DNA of 64,000 nucleotides from Actinomadura madurae (GTDB taxonomy: Bacteria; Actinomycetota; Actinomycetes; Streptosporangiales; Streptosporangiaceae), in NCBI RefSeq assembly GCF_900115095.1, contig NZ_FOVH01000011.1:47399-111398 (forward strand), given 5' to 3'. The notes below the pieces were generated by a model. The model saw nothing but the letters and a program-made list of their open reading frames with translations, did not search any database and was not told the DNA's origin. The translations under genes were made by a program, and so were the position numbers. Positions 43,263 to 51,957 of this stretch are shown here, one piece after another (the first letter of the stretch is position 1; every line of letters begins with the position of its first letter).

Positions 43263-43296
43263 CCGGACGCCCCGGGAGGCATCCGGACGCCCCGGG
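43263..43296. repeat. Direct repeat CCGGACGCCCCGGG, 20-bp period
   Basis: Exact 14-bp copies at 43263-43276 and 43283-43296, in the region between the divergent PlsC and STAS genes, just upstream of a TAGAGT -10-like box (43307-43312). A spacing of 20 bp places both on one side of the helix, as expected for a regulator site. The neighbouring 43220-43255 stretch is unusually AT-rich with repeated AGTAAGTT. No gene is seen in 43100-43481. Confidence 0.55.
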
Positions 43297-43481
43297 CGCA
43301 TCGTCAGGTAGAGTCGTCACGGAGCACCGGGCGGACGTCCTGGCGGGCGTTACGGTCCCGGGTGAGGGGCGGGCGACCTGGTCCTTTTCCCGGGAAGTGC
43401 TTGGAATGCGGGCACGGGTGCGCAATCCTGAGGAGTCACCTGAGATGGCCGGGAACCGCCGGAGTGGGGCGTGAGGTGACG

Positions 43482-43832
43482 ATGGACTTCGACATCAGTC
43501 TGATGCGCGACGACCGCTGCACGCTCGTCCGCGTCAAGGGCGACATCGACGTGGTGTCGCGCACGCGCTTCGAGGAGACGCTGTTCGAGGTCGTCGAATC
43601 GGGCGAGCCGATGGTGGTCGACATGCGCGAGGTCACGTTCTGCGACTCGACGGGCCTGAACGCGATCGTCGCCGCCAACCGCCGCGCGGGCGAGCGCGGC
43701 ACGCACATCGCGCTGGTGGCGCTGCCGCCGCGCGTCCAGCGGGTCTTCCGCATCACCGGGCTCGACAAGTTCATCCCGATCCACGACACGCTGCGGGAGG
43801 CGATCGTCGCCTTCCCGTCCACGACCAGATAG
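43482..43832 (+). CDS. STAS-domain anti-sigma factor antagonist
   Basis: 116 residues from ATG 43482 (GTG 43476 is possible). A single STAS domain: VRVKGDIDVVSRTRFEETLF, VVDMREVTFCDSTGLNAIVA with the phosphorylatable Ser in DSTGLN (about residue 56), and VFRITGLDKFIPIHDTLREA. In its unphosphorylated form such a protein sequesters an anti-sigma kinase and so frees a SigB/SigF-type sigma factor. The partner kinase is not in the window. Confidence 0.9.
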   Translation: MDFDISLMRDDRCTLVRVKGDIDVVSRTRFEETLFEVVESGEPMVVDMREVTFCDSTGLNAIVAANRRAGERGTHIALVALPPRVQRVFRITGLDKFIPIHDTLREAIVAFPSTTR

Positions 43833-43850
43833 GTCCGGGCCCTCCGCGGC

Positions 43851-44678
43851 TCAGGTACAGCCCTCGAACTGGGGGACGCTCGTCGTCAGCTTCAGCCCCG
43901 ACTGGCCGAACCACTTGTTCAGCAGCCGCTGCGCCGTCCCGTCCTGGTACATGGCGGTGATGGCCCGGTTGACCTCCTCGCACCCCTTCAGGTCGCCCTT
44001 CTTCAGCCCGACGCCGTACTTCTCGTCGGTGAACGGCGCGTTGATCATCCGTCCGGGGCGGCCGGTGGCGAACCCGGCGAGGATGAGGTCGTCGGTCGAG
44101 ACGGCGTCGAGCCGGCCGGCGGCGAGGGCGTCCATGCAGGCGCCGTAGGTGTTCACGGTGACGGGCTTCGCCGCGACCTTGCGCTCCTCGATGACGCGCC
44201 GCCAGGAGTTGGACCCGGTCACCTCGCAGATCCGCTTGCCCTTCAGGTCCCGGACGTCCTTGACCGCGGTCGCGTCGGCGCGGACGAAGGTGTCCTGGTG
44301 CGCGACGTAGTACGGGCCGCCGAAGGTCACCTTCATCTTGCGCTTGGCCGTGATCGAGTACGTCGCGACGATCATGTCGACGGTGCCCTTGGCGAGCGCG
44401 TCCTCGCGGACGGACGAGTTCGTCGTCCGGAACGTCAGATTGCTCTCCGGGACGCCGAGCCGCCCCGCGATGTACTTGGCGACGTCGACGTCGAAGCCCT
44501 CGTACTTGCCGTCCGGGCGCTTCACGCCCAGGGCCGGCTGGTCCTCCTTCACACCGATGACGAGGGCGTCCTTGTCGGCGATGGACTGCTCCTCCTGGGC
44601 CCCGAGGCCGCAGGCGGGCAGCAGCGCCACCGCCGCCAGGACGGCCGCCGGGGCGGCGATCGCACGGGTCGCGCGCAT
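43851..44678 (-). CDS. glnH: GlnH-type amino-acid-binding lipoprotein
   Basis: 275 residues from ATG 44678. Lipoprotein signal with lipobox LPAC (Cys23). The SBP_bac_3 fold is clear: LVIGVKEDQPALGVKRPDGK, GFDVDVAKYIAGRLG, DALAKGTVDMIVATYSITAK, and GLKKGDLKGCEEVNRAITAM. It binds polar amino acids (aspartate/glutamine types in mycobacterial GlnH) outside the membrane. It lies 17 nt after glnX in the pknG operon, and no ABC permease or ATPase gene is near, which fits a sensory role that reports to GlnX. Confidence 0.92.
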   Translation of the reverse strand: MRATRAIAAPAAVLAAVALLPACGLGAQEEQSIADKDALVIGVKEDQPALGVKRPDGKYEGFDVDVAKYIAGRLGVPESNLTFRTTNSSVREDALAKGTVDMIVATYSITAKRKMKVTFGGPYYVAHQDTFVRADATAVKDVRDLKGKRICEVTGSNSWRRVIEERKVAAKPVTVNTYGACMDALAAGRLDAVSTDDLILAGFATGRPGRMINAPFTDEKYGVGLKKGDLKGCEEVNRAITAMYQDGTAQRLLNKWFGQSGLKLTTSVPQFEGCT

Positions 44679-44695
44679 GGCTTGCTCTCCCTCGC

Positions 44696-46213
44696 TCAGC
44701 GGAACTCGGCCAGCCGGGGACGGGCCCCCGCGATGATCAGGGCGGCGATGACGGCGGCGGCGATCGGCGGGACCGCGTTCCAGCCGCGCAGCCCGCCGTC
44801 CGCGTCCTCGATCGCCTCGTCGAAGACGTCCTGGTGGACGGCCGTCAGCGCGCTCAGCGCCGAGTCGTAGTCGTCGAAGTCACGGATCGTGCTGCTGTTG
44901 CGGCCCATCCGCAGGTCGACCGCCGCCGTCCGGTTCCCGGCCGACGCGAGCCGGCGCATCTCCGCGTCGTTGCGCTGGACTGCCCGGTACGCCGCGAGCG
45001 TCTTGGCCAGCGCGTCGCCCTCGCGGCCCGTGCCGGCGGTGCGGGCCTCGTCCCCGAAGAACCCGAGGAACCCGACGGTGCGCTGGCCGGACTTGTACGC
45101 GCCCGCCTTCTGCTCCAGGCCCGCGTAGTAGTTCTCCAGGTTCACCGGCTTGTCGCCGAGGTCGGGGTAGATCACCGACAGCGACTTGTCCAGGTACGTC
45201 TGCTCGTAGGTGTCGGCACGGCCGGGGTCGAGGAGGTAGCGGCTCTCGTCCCCGAACGCGCTGTGGCTGATCGCGCGGGCCCGCGACAGCTGCAGGATGG
45301 AGTCGAACCCGTCCTCCTTGGCCTTGCGGATGTGCCCGGCGTGGGCCGTCAGCAGGCCCGCCCCGACGGCGGTGAGGACGAGCGTGCCGAGCGTCGCCAG
45401 CACCAGCGCCGGGTTGAGCACGCGGCGGAACGTCCGCATCAGGTACAGCTGCGTGGCGATCAGGAACAGCAGCACGATCAGGCCGGTGAGCGCGACCCAG
45501 GCGCGTCCCGTCAGCACCGCGGACCGCTTCGTCTCGTAGGACTCCCGCACGTGCGCGCCCGTGTCGAGCGTGATGTTGTACGCCTTCGGCAGCAGTTGCA
45601 GCTTCATCAGGTCGGTCGCCTGCCGGTAGGCGTTCACGACCTGCGGCGGGGTCTCGCCGGGCGCGTGGTTCGACTGCGCGTCGAGCTGCATCGCCTGACC
45701 GACCAGCCGCTCGTACTTGCCGAGGCCGTCCAGCACCTCCTGGACGGTCCGCTTCAGCGCCAGGTCGCTTCCGGCGAGCTGCGCGGCCTGCACGGCCGCC
45801 GCGTCCGCCTCCGCGCGGCGCCGCTCGTACACCCGCAGCGTCTCGTCGTAGCCGATGCCGAGATCGTGCTCGCGCCCGATCAGCAGGATGTTGGAGACCT
45901 GCGCGTCCATGTCGCTCAGCGCGAAGTACAGCGTGCCGGTCGCGACGACCTGCGGGCCCGCGTCGTGCCCGATCGTCTCGACGGAGTCGCGGGCGTTCCC
46001 GATCGCCACGGTGAGGACGGCAAGCAGCGCCAGGAGCGCGGCCAGGCACAGCACCACGTGGGAGCGGATCCGGCCCGGGATGGTCTTCAGCCACCGTCCG
46101 CGGACGAACGTCCGCAGGCGGCCGGTGGGCCGCACCTCCGCGGCGTCCTCCGTAACGGGCGGCCGCGACGGCTGCGGGGCGGGGGCCGCCGGCGGTGCGG
46201 GACTCATCGTCAT
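44696..46213 (-). CDS. glnX: GlnX-like transmembrane sensor protein
   Basis: 505 residues with four membrane segments (about 52-75, 240-262, 270-292 and 480-500) and two large extracytoplasmic helical domains between 1-2 and 3-4. The N-terminal 45 residues are Pro/Ala-rich and cytoplasmic. This topology and its position next to glnH and pknG match the GlnX proteins of mycobacteria and corynebacteria, which relay amino-acid binding by GlnH to PknG. No kinase or HAMP domain is present. It overlaps the FHA gene by ATGA (46210-46213). Confidence 0.85.
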   Translation of the reverse strand: MTMSPAPPAAPAPQPSRPPVTEDAAEVRPTGRLRTFVRGRWLKTIPGRIRSHVVLCLAALLALLAVLTVAIGNARDSVETIGHDAGPQVVATGTLYFALSDMDAQVSNILLIGREHDLGIGYDETLRVYERRRAEADAAAVQAAQLAGSDLALKRTVQEVLDGLGKYERLVGQAMQLDAQSNHAPGETPPQVVNAYRQATDLMKLQLLPKAYNITLDTGAHVRESYETKRSAVLTGRAWVALTGLIVLLFLIATQLYLMRTFRRVLNPALVLATLGTLVLTAVGAGLLTAHAGHIRKAKEDGFDSILQLSRARAISHSAFGDESRYLLDPGRADTYEQTYLDKSLSVIYPDLGDKPVNLENYYAGLEQKAGAYKSGQRTVGFLGFFGDEARTAGTGREGDALAKTLAAYRAVQRNDAEMRRLASAGNRTAAVDLRMGRNSSTIRDFDDYDSALSALTAVHQDVFDEAIEDADGGLRGWNAVPPIAAAVIAALIIAGARPRLAEFR

Positions 46214-46986
46214 GGCGTGCCCTCCTGAAGGGACAGCGTGATGGTCGTCCAGGCGCCCACGTGGATGCGGTCGCCGTCACCGACCGGCATCGGCACGTTC
46301 ACCGGGATCGGCTCCGTCCCGCCGTTGACGGTCGTGCCGTTCGTCGACCCGGGATCGATCAGGTTCCAGGTGCCGTCCGGCTGGGCGAGCAGGACGGCGT
46401 GCAGATGCGAGACGCCGGGGTCCTCCGGCGGCGTGCTCAGGTCGATCTCCGGCAGCAGCGCGCGGGACGTGCTGCGCCGCCCGATGCGGATCTGGTCGCC
46501 GAGCAGCGGGACGCGGCGCTCCGGGCAGTACGGCGGGAACGTCAGGCCCCCGGCGTCCGGCCCCATCTCCGCGACCACCGTGTCGAAGTAGGCGCGGTCG
46601 GCCGCGATGACCGCGCACGGGCCGGCGGGCGCGGACGGCGCCGGGGTCGGGGCGGAAGGCGGGCCGGGCGTACGCTGCCGCGGCACCAGCGGCACCGCGT
46701 GCGCGGTGCCCGCCGCGGACAGCTGGACGGTGTAGACGGTGCCGGTCTCGAAGTCGTACCCGTCGACCTCGCAGAACCGGCCGGAGCGGGGCGTCCCGCA
46801 GTGCGGGCAGTCCGCCGGCTCCGGCTTCGACGACGCCGACGGCTGGGACGGCGCGGACGGCTCCGGCGGCTTCGGGACGGGCTCGGGCTCGGCGAACTCG
46901 GCGCGCTGGGCACCCTCCATCAGGTCACCGCACACGTCGCAGTAGTCGGTGGCCTGGGAGGAATGCCCGCTCGGGCAGACCGGCAT
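46210..46986 (-). CDS. FHA-domain protein with N-terminal zinc ribbons
   Basis: 258 residues from ATG 46986. A zinc ribbon (CDVCGD at residues 16-20, CPHCG at 60-63, then RFCEVDG) is followed by a Pro-rich stretch and a C-terminal FHA domain (residues about 170-258): IRIGRRSTSRALLPEIDLST, VSHLHAVLL and DPGSTNGTTVNG, the phosphothreonine-binding loops. It resembles GarA/OdhI, the substrates of PknG, in its FHA part but lacks an obvious ETTS-type phosphorylation motif in the N-terminus. In this operon it probably reads the phosphorylation state of the kinase or of another partner. Confidence 0.88.
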   Translation of the reverse strand: MPVCPSGHSSQATDYCDVCGDLMEGAQRAEFAEPEPVPKPPEPSAPSQPSASSKPEPADCPHCGTPRSGRFCEVDGYDFETGTVYTVQLSAAGTAHAVPLVPRQRTPGPPSAPTPAPSAPAGPCAVIAADRAYFDTVVAEMGPDAGGLTFPPYCPERRVPLLGDQIRIGRRSTSRALLPEIDLSTPPEDPGVSHLHAVLLAQPDGTWNLIDPGSTNGTTVNGGTEPIPVNVPMPVGDGDRIHVGAWTTITLSLQEGTP

Positions 46987-46991
46987 GGGCC

Positions 46992-48308
46992 TCAGCCCCC
47001 TGCCTCGTCGCCGTGCCGGGTCCGCACGGTCCGGACGGAACGGGTGTCGAGCGACATCTCATCCGCCTTCGCCACGTCCCGCTTGAGCCGCACCGTGCCG
47101 CGCACCGGGTCGACCACGTCGACGACCTTGTCGAGCAGATCGGAGATCTGCTCGTTGCCGACCTCGCGGGCCAGCACCACGGCCCGGCCGAGCCGCGCGG
47201 TCGCGGTGTCCTCGTCGCCCTCCCGGCGCGCCTCCAGACCCTCCTGGATGGCGTCGGCGAGCTCCGACTGGCCGGTGTGGATCGCGACGCGGCCGTTGAT
47301 GCGCGTCGACCGCGCCTCGTCGTCGGTCCATTCGGCGAGGACGTTCCCGGACGCCAGCACCTCGTCGCCCGCGACCAGCTTGACCCACCCGGCGCGCATC
47401 TGCCGCCCGATGTCCCCGGGCTGTACCTCCACGCACACGTGGTACTCGCGGTTCTCGTTCCCCCACGCGCCGAGCGGGTAGTCGCCCGTCTGCGTGCCCG
47501 ACTCGACCCGGCGGCCGGTCAGGTCCTCCACGACCGGGACCATCTGCTTGACGAACCGGAGCTTCGCCTGCTGCGGCGTCCACACCCGCAGCGTCACGTC
47601 CGCGATCTCCTTGCTCATCGCGGCGCGGGTCATCGCCAGGAAGTCGGCTTCCAGGTCGGCCGGGTCGGGGACGTCCAGGAACCCGCCCAGCAGCGCCGAA
47701 CTGATCTTGCGCAGCTCGGCGACGTCCCAGTCGGTGCCGACGCCGCGCGCGTCGCACAGGAAGCGGCCGGTGCACTGCCGCAGCGCCGCGTCCAGCTCCT
47801 CGTCCGACTCGTGCTGGTTCTTGCCGTCGGTGAGGAGGATCGCGTGCTTGACGGCGCTCTCCCCGACGGCCGCGTCGTGCCCGGCGAACAGCCGCTCGGC
47901 GAGCCGCAGCCACGACCCGATCGCGGTGCCGCCGGCCGCCTCCAGCCGCCCGATCGCGGTCGCCGCGTTGCGCCGGGACGTCTCGTCCGCCACGACGAGC
48001 CGCTCCCCCTGCGGGTAGATCATCCGCGGCCGGTTCGCGCCGGCGACCACCGCGAAGTGCACTCCGTCGCGCAGCACGTTCACCGCCGCCCGCGCCGCCC
48101 GCTTCGCCGCGGCCATCTTGCCCCGGTACGACATCGACCCGGACGTGTCGATCATGATGATCTCCGCGGCCGGCGCCCGCCCGGCCGCGGCCGGCGCGGC
48201 GCCCGACGACCGCGCCTCCACGGACACGATCGCGTGCATCTCCCGTCCGCCCGCCGGAAGGTAGGGGTTCTGGTCCACCCGGACGGTGAACTCCGGAAAA
48301 TCGCTCAT
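46992..48308 (-). CDS. VWA-domain protein
   Basis: 438 residues from ATG 48308, ATGA-coupled to the phosphatase gene. The von Willebrand A domain spans about residues 45-225 with the MIDAS motif MIDTSGSMSYRGK and VKHAILLTDGKNQ for the second metal residues. The C-terminal half is strand-rich, then helical (EWTDDEARSTRINGRVAIHT, LADAIQEGLEARREGDEDTA). VWA proteins bind partners through a divalent metal. As a cytoplasmic member of a kinase/phosphatase/FHA set it may be the scaffold or effector of the relay. Confidence 0.85.
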   Translation of the reverse strand: MSDFPEFTVRVDQNPYLPAGGREMHAIVSVEARSSGAAPAAAGRAPAAEIIMIDTSGSMSYRGKMAAAKRAARAAVNVLRDGVHFAVVAGANRPRMIYPQGERLVVADETSRRNAATAIGRLEAAGGTAIGSWLRLAERLFAGHDAAVGESAVKHAILLTDGKNQHESDEELDAALRQCTGRFLCDARGVGTDWDVAELRKISSALLGGFLDVPDPADLEADFLAMTRAAMSKEIADVTLRVWTPQQAKLRFVKQMVPVVEDLTGRRVESGTQTGDYPLGAWGNENREYHVCVEVQPGDIGRQMRAGWVKLVAGDEVLASGNVLAEWTDDEARSTRINGRVAIHTGQSELADAIQEGLEARREGDEDTATARLGRAVVLAREVGNEQISDLLDKVVDVVDPVRGTVRLKRDVAKADEMSLDTRSVRTVRTRHGDEAGG

Positions 48309-49399
48309 CTGCCCCGCTCCCTGATCGGTTCCGGCGGTGGACAGGGGATCACCGCCACCGTGACGTTGTCGTGCCCGCCCGCGTCGAGCGCCGCCCGCAG
48401 CAGCCTGCGCGCCGCGCCGAGCGGGCCGTCCCGCCCGTCCAGCGCCACGCGCGCGAGGTCGGACGGCTCCGGCAGGTCGTTCCACAGCCCGTCGCTGCAG
48501 AGCACAACCATCCCCGGCCGCGTCGGGCGGAACGCCGTCACGTGCGGCTCGACCGGCCCCGCGTCCGCGCCCAGCCACGCGGTCAGCAGGTGCGCCCGCT
48601 TGTCGGCCCACGCGTCGGCGGCGGTCATCGTGCCCTGCTCGATCATGTTCGCGGCCCACGAGTCGTCCGTGCTCAGCCGGCACGAGCCTGTGGCGGACAG
48701 CCAGTACGCGCGGCTGTCGCCGACCCACCCGACGGTCACGCCGGACGCGTCCACCACGGCCGACACGAACGTGCAGGCGGGCGAGGACTCCGGATCGCCC
48801 GGCAGCCCGGCCACGGCCTCGGCCGCCCGCGCCACCGCCGCGCGCATCGCGCCGCGCGGATCCATGCCGACCGAGACCCGTCCGGTCAGCACCGACACGG
48901 CCGTCTCGGCGGCCACCCGCGACGCCTCCTCCGACCCGGGGGCCGTCGCGACGCCGTCGCACACCACCGCGCACGCGCCCGCGGGCAGCGCCGCCAGCGC
49001 GAACGCGTCCTCGTTGCGGCTGCGCCGGAGACCGAGGTCGCTGACCGCCGCCCCCAGCCGGCCGAGGTCGGCCTCCACATGCTCCCGCCCGCTCGGCTGC
49101 CGCAGCCCGCACTGCTCGCAGTACCCGTCCGCCCCGACGGCCCCGCTCCCGCAGTCCACGCAGACCGCACCTCCACCGGGCGGTGCGGGCGTCTCGGGAG
49201 CGGGGGAGGGGTTGGGGACGAAGAGGACGTCGCGGCCGGCGGGCGGAGGGGCGGCGTTCGGGAGGGAGTTGCCGAGGGGCGGGGTCCGCCGGATGGTCGG
49301 ATCGGGCCGGCCGCACTCCTCGCAGAAGCGGTCGCGGGGCTGGACGGGCTCGCCGCAGGTACGGCAGAGCGCCACGGGGGTGTGCTGGTCCGCGTTCAT
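48305..49399 (-). CDS. PP2C-type Ser/Thr phosphatase with N-terminal zinc ribbons
   Basis: 364 residues from ATG 49399, 2 nt after the kinase gene. Residues 12-30 hold CRTCG...CEECG and residues 80-97 CVDCG...CEQCG zinc-ribbon pairs. The PP2C core follows: LRRSRNEDAFAL, VVCDGVAT (first metal Asp), GWVGDSRAYWL, VLCSDGLWNDL and GGHDNVTVAVI, all with the metal-binding Asp residues intact, so it should be active. It most likely reverses phosphorylation by the adjacent PknG-type kinase. Confidence 0.92.
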   Translation of the reverse strand: MNADQHTPVALCRTCGEPVQPRDRFCEECGRPDPTIRRTPPLGNSLPNAAPPPAGRDVLFVPNPSPAPETPAPPGGGAVCVDCGSGAVGADGYCEQCGLRQPSGREHVEADLGRLGAAVSDLGLRRSRNEDAFALAALPAGACAVVCDGVATAPGSEEASRVAAETAVSVLTGRVSVGMDPRGAMRAAVARAAEAVAGLPGDPESSPACTFVSAVVDASGVTVGWVGDSRAYWLSATGSCRLSTDDSWAANMIEQGTMTAADAWADKRAHLLTAWLGADAGPVEPHVTAFRPTRPGMVVLCSDGLWNDLPEPSDLARVALDGRDGPLGAARRLLRAALDAGGHDNVTVAVIPCPPPEPIRERGR

Positions 49400-49401
49400 G
49401 G

Positions 49402-51957
49402 TCAGAAGAGCGTCCTCGGGCGGACGGCGTTGGCGCGCTTGACCATCGCGTGGCGGTGCTCGGAGCCGTCGGCGAGCTTGGCGAGGACGCGGTAGGTGTC
49501 CTCCAGCCTCTTGCGGAGGGCCTGCTCGTCCAGGTCGGTGCCGAGGACCTGCTGCCGGACGCCGGGCGGGGCGGAGCCGCGGCCCGCGCGGAGCCAGCCG
49601 AGCGCCGCCTCCAGGACCTCGGCGGTGAACGCGGCGGAGCGCTCGGTGTCGAGCCGCAGCGACGCCAGCCGGCGGCCCGCCTCGATGAGCGCGGGCGCGG
49701 TCAGCTCGGCGGGGCGCCGTCCCCGGACGGTGGTGGCGACGGCGGCGAGCTGCGCGGACAGGTAGTGGCTGGAGATGTTCGGCACCGAGTCCAGGACGCG
49801 TTCGGCGGACGCCCGGTCACCGGCGGCGAGGCGGGTGCGGGCCAGCCCGAACGCGGCGCTGACGTGCGTCGGGTCGGTGCGCCAGACCGTCTCGTAGAAG
49901 TGGCCGGCGCTCTGCATGTCGCCGAGGGTCTCGTGGCAGAACGCCAGCGCCAGCTTCGGCGCCTGCTCGCCGGGCGCGAGGTCGTACAGGTCGTTGAAGA
50001 CGGCGACCGCCTCGGTGCCGCGGCCGCCGGCGAGGGCGCGGGCGCCGCGGTACCAGTCGACGCGCCAGTCGTCCGGGGCCTCGGCGGCGATGTCCTCCAG
50101 GAGCCGGGCGGCGCCGTCGAGGTCGCCGAGCTCGATGCGGACGCGGACCAGCGCCAGCCGCACCTCGCGGGACGCCACCGGGGCCGAGCCGAGGGCGGCG
50201 GCGAGGTCGGCGGGGTCGCGGGCGGTGAGCCCGGCGAGGAACGCGGCGGCCGGGTCGGAGGCGTACACCAGCGGGACGGGCAGCGCCGCCGCGGCGGCCG
50301 CGGGCTCCAGCCGCGCCAGGATCGGCGGGGCCGCCCCGTTCGCGGCGGTGTGCTCCAGCCCCTCGACGATCTCGGTGCCGGCTGTCTGCTGCTCGGGCCC
50401 GAAGAGCGGCGACGGGGCGGGGCGCGGGCGGCCGTCCTCGGCGGACAGGACCTCGCGCAGGACGCCGGTGAGCTGCTCGGCCATCTCGGCGGCGCTCTGG
50501 AACCGGCGGGCCGGGTCAGGGTGCGTGGCGCGGCGCAGCAGCCGGTGGTAGGACTCGTACCGCTGGAAGAGCGGCACCTCCTCGCGGGGCGGCAGGCTGC
50601 GCAGGTGCCGTCCGGTGTAGCCGCGGAACGGGAAGCTCAGCACGGCCAGCGTCCGTCCCACCGTGTACAGGTCGGACGTGATCGACGGGCCCTGCGAGCC
50701 GATCTCCGGGGCCTGGTAGCCGGGCGTGCCGAAGATGGGGCTGTCGACGTCGAAGGCGCGGCGGACGCCGCCGAGGTCGATCAGCTTCAGCTGCTCCTCG
50801 GACTGGATGGCGTTGTCCGGCTTGAAGTCGCAGTACAGCAGCCCGACGCCGTGCAGGTAGCCGAGGGCGCTCAGCACCTCCAGCCCGTAGGCGATCACCT
50901 GGCCGAGCGGGAGCGCCGCCTGCTCGCCCTGCTGCTTGCGGGTGCTGAGCAGGATGTCCTTCAGCGACCGCCCGCCGACGTACTCCATCACGATGTAGCC
51001 GGACTCGCCGTGCCGGACGAAGTTGTAGATCTTGACGATGTTGGGGTGCTCGACCTCGGCGAGGAAGGCGCGCTCGGCGGTCGCGGCGGCCAGCGAGTCG
51101 GCGTCCCCGGTGTCGAGCAGGCCCTTCAGGACGACCCACCGCTCGCTCACGTTGTGGTCGCGGGCGAGGTACACCCAGCCGAGCCCGCCGTGCGCGAGGC
51201 AGCCGAGCACCTCGTACTGCCCGCCGATCATCTCGCCCGGGTGCAGCTTCGGGGTGAACGAGAACGGGTGCCCGCAGTTGCGGCAGAACCCCTCGGTGCG
51301 TCCGGGGCGCCCGCCGCGGCTCCGCCCGACCTTCTCGTCGCACTTGCTGCAGAAGCGCCGGTTCTCCGGCACCTCCGGCTTGTCCATGATCGCCGAGGCG
51401 GGGTCGCGGGCCGGGACGGGCGGCACCTCCACCAGCCCGGCGCCGAGCATGCCGCGCCGGGCGGAGCCGCTGGAGCCCGTGCCGCGGGTGCCGCCGCGCG
51501 ACGCCGTCCGCCCGGACCCGACGCTCCGCGACCCGCTGGCCGGCGACCCGCTGCTCGACGAGCCGCCGGACGACGAGCCGGGCCCGCTCGGGCCGGAGGA
51601 GCCGGGCGGCGCCCCGACCGGAGGCCCGGGCGGCGCGCCGACGGGGGCCGCGGGAGTCGCCGGAGTCGTGACCGGGGCGGGGTTCGGAGGCCGCCCGTAC
51701 GCGCCGGGGTAGCCGGGGGCCACGGGCGCGGCGGGACGCGCGGGCGCCGCCGCCCGCGCGGGCGGCATCTGCGGCGCCGGTGCGGCGGGCGCGGGCCGGG
51801 ACACCGAGTTCGCGGGGCTTTCCGCGACCGGTCCGGCGGCGGACTCCGCGGGCGGCGGAGCGGCGGCCGGAGCGGCGGCCGGGGCCATGCCGCACACGTC
51901 GCAGAAGCCGTCGGCCTCCACCTCGCCCGTGCAGCCGGGCTGGGTGCATCGGTTCAT
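49402..51957 (-). CDS. pknG: PknG-type Ser/Thr protein kinase with TPR domain
   Basis: 851 residues from ATG 51957. Order: N-terminal zinc ribbon (CTQPGC...CDVCG, residues 4-22), a long Pro/Gly/Ser linker (25-190), a rubredoxin-like zinc module (CSKC at 203-206, CRNCG at 225-229), the kinase domain (about 245-510), then a TPR/helical C-terminus. Kinase motifs: AHGGLGWVYLA, invariant Lys278, CDFKPDN (Asp377) and DLGGVRR in place of DFG, then GTPGYQAPEIG. This is the PknG layout. PknG phosphorylates the FHA protein GarA/OdhI to switch 2-oxoglutarate dehydrogenase and glutamate metabolism. The start overlaps the upstream gene by ATGA. Confidence 0.95.
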   Translation of the reverse strand: MNRCTQPGCTGEVEADGFCDVCGMAPAAAPAAAPPPAESAAGPVAESPANSVSRPAPAAPAPQMPPARAAAPARPAAPVAPGYPGAYGRPPNPAPVTTPATPAAPVGAPPGPPVGAPPGSSGPSGPGSSSGGSSSSGSPASGSRSVGSGRTASRGGTRGTGSSGSARRGMLGAGLVEVPPVPARDPASAIMDKPEVPENRRFCSKCDEKVGRSRGGRPGRTEGFCRNCGHPFSFTPKLHPGEMIGGQYEVLGCLAHGGLGWVYLARDHNVSERWVVLKGLLDTGDADSLAAATAERAFLAEVEHPNIVKIYNFVRHGESGYIVMEYVGGRSLKDILLSTRKQQGEQAALPLGQVIAYGLEVLSALGYLHGVGLLYCDFKPDNAIQSEEQLKLIDLGGVRRAFDVDSPIFGTPGYQAPEIGSQGPSITSDLYTVGRTLAVLSFPFRGYTGRHLRSLPPREEVPLFQRYESYHRLLRRATHPDPARRFQSAAEMAEQLTGVLREVLSAEDGRPRPAPSPLFGPEQQTAGTEIVEGLEHTAANGAAPPILARLEPAAAAAALPVPLVYASDPAAAFLAGLTARDPADLAAALGSAPVASREVRLALVRVRIELGDLDGAARLLEDIAAEAPDDWRVDWYRGARALAGGRGTEAVAVFNDLYDLAPGEQAPKLALAFCHETLGDMQSAGHFYETVWRTDPTHVSAAFGLARTRLAAGDRASAERVLDSVPNISSHYLSAQLAAVATTVRGRRPAELTAPALIEAGRRLASLRLDTERSAAFTAEVLEAALGWLRAGRGSAPPGVRQQVLGTDLDEQALRKRLEDTYRVLAKLADGSEHRHAMVKRANAVRPRTLF

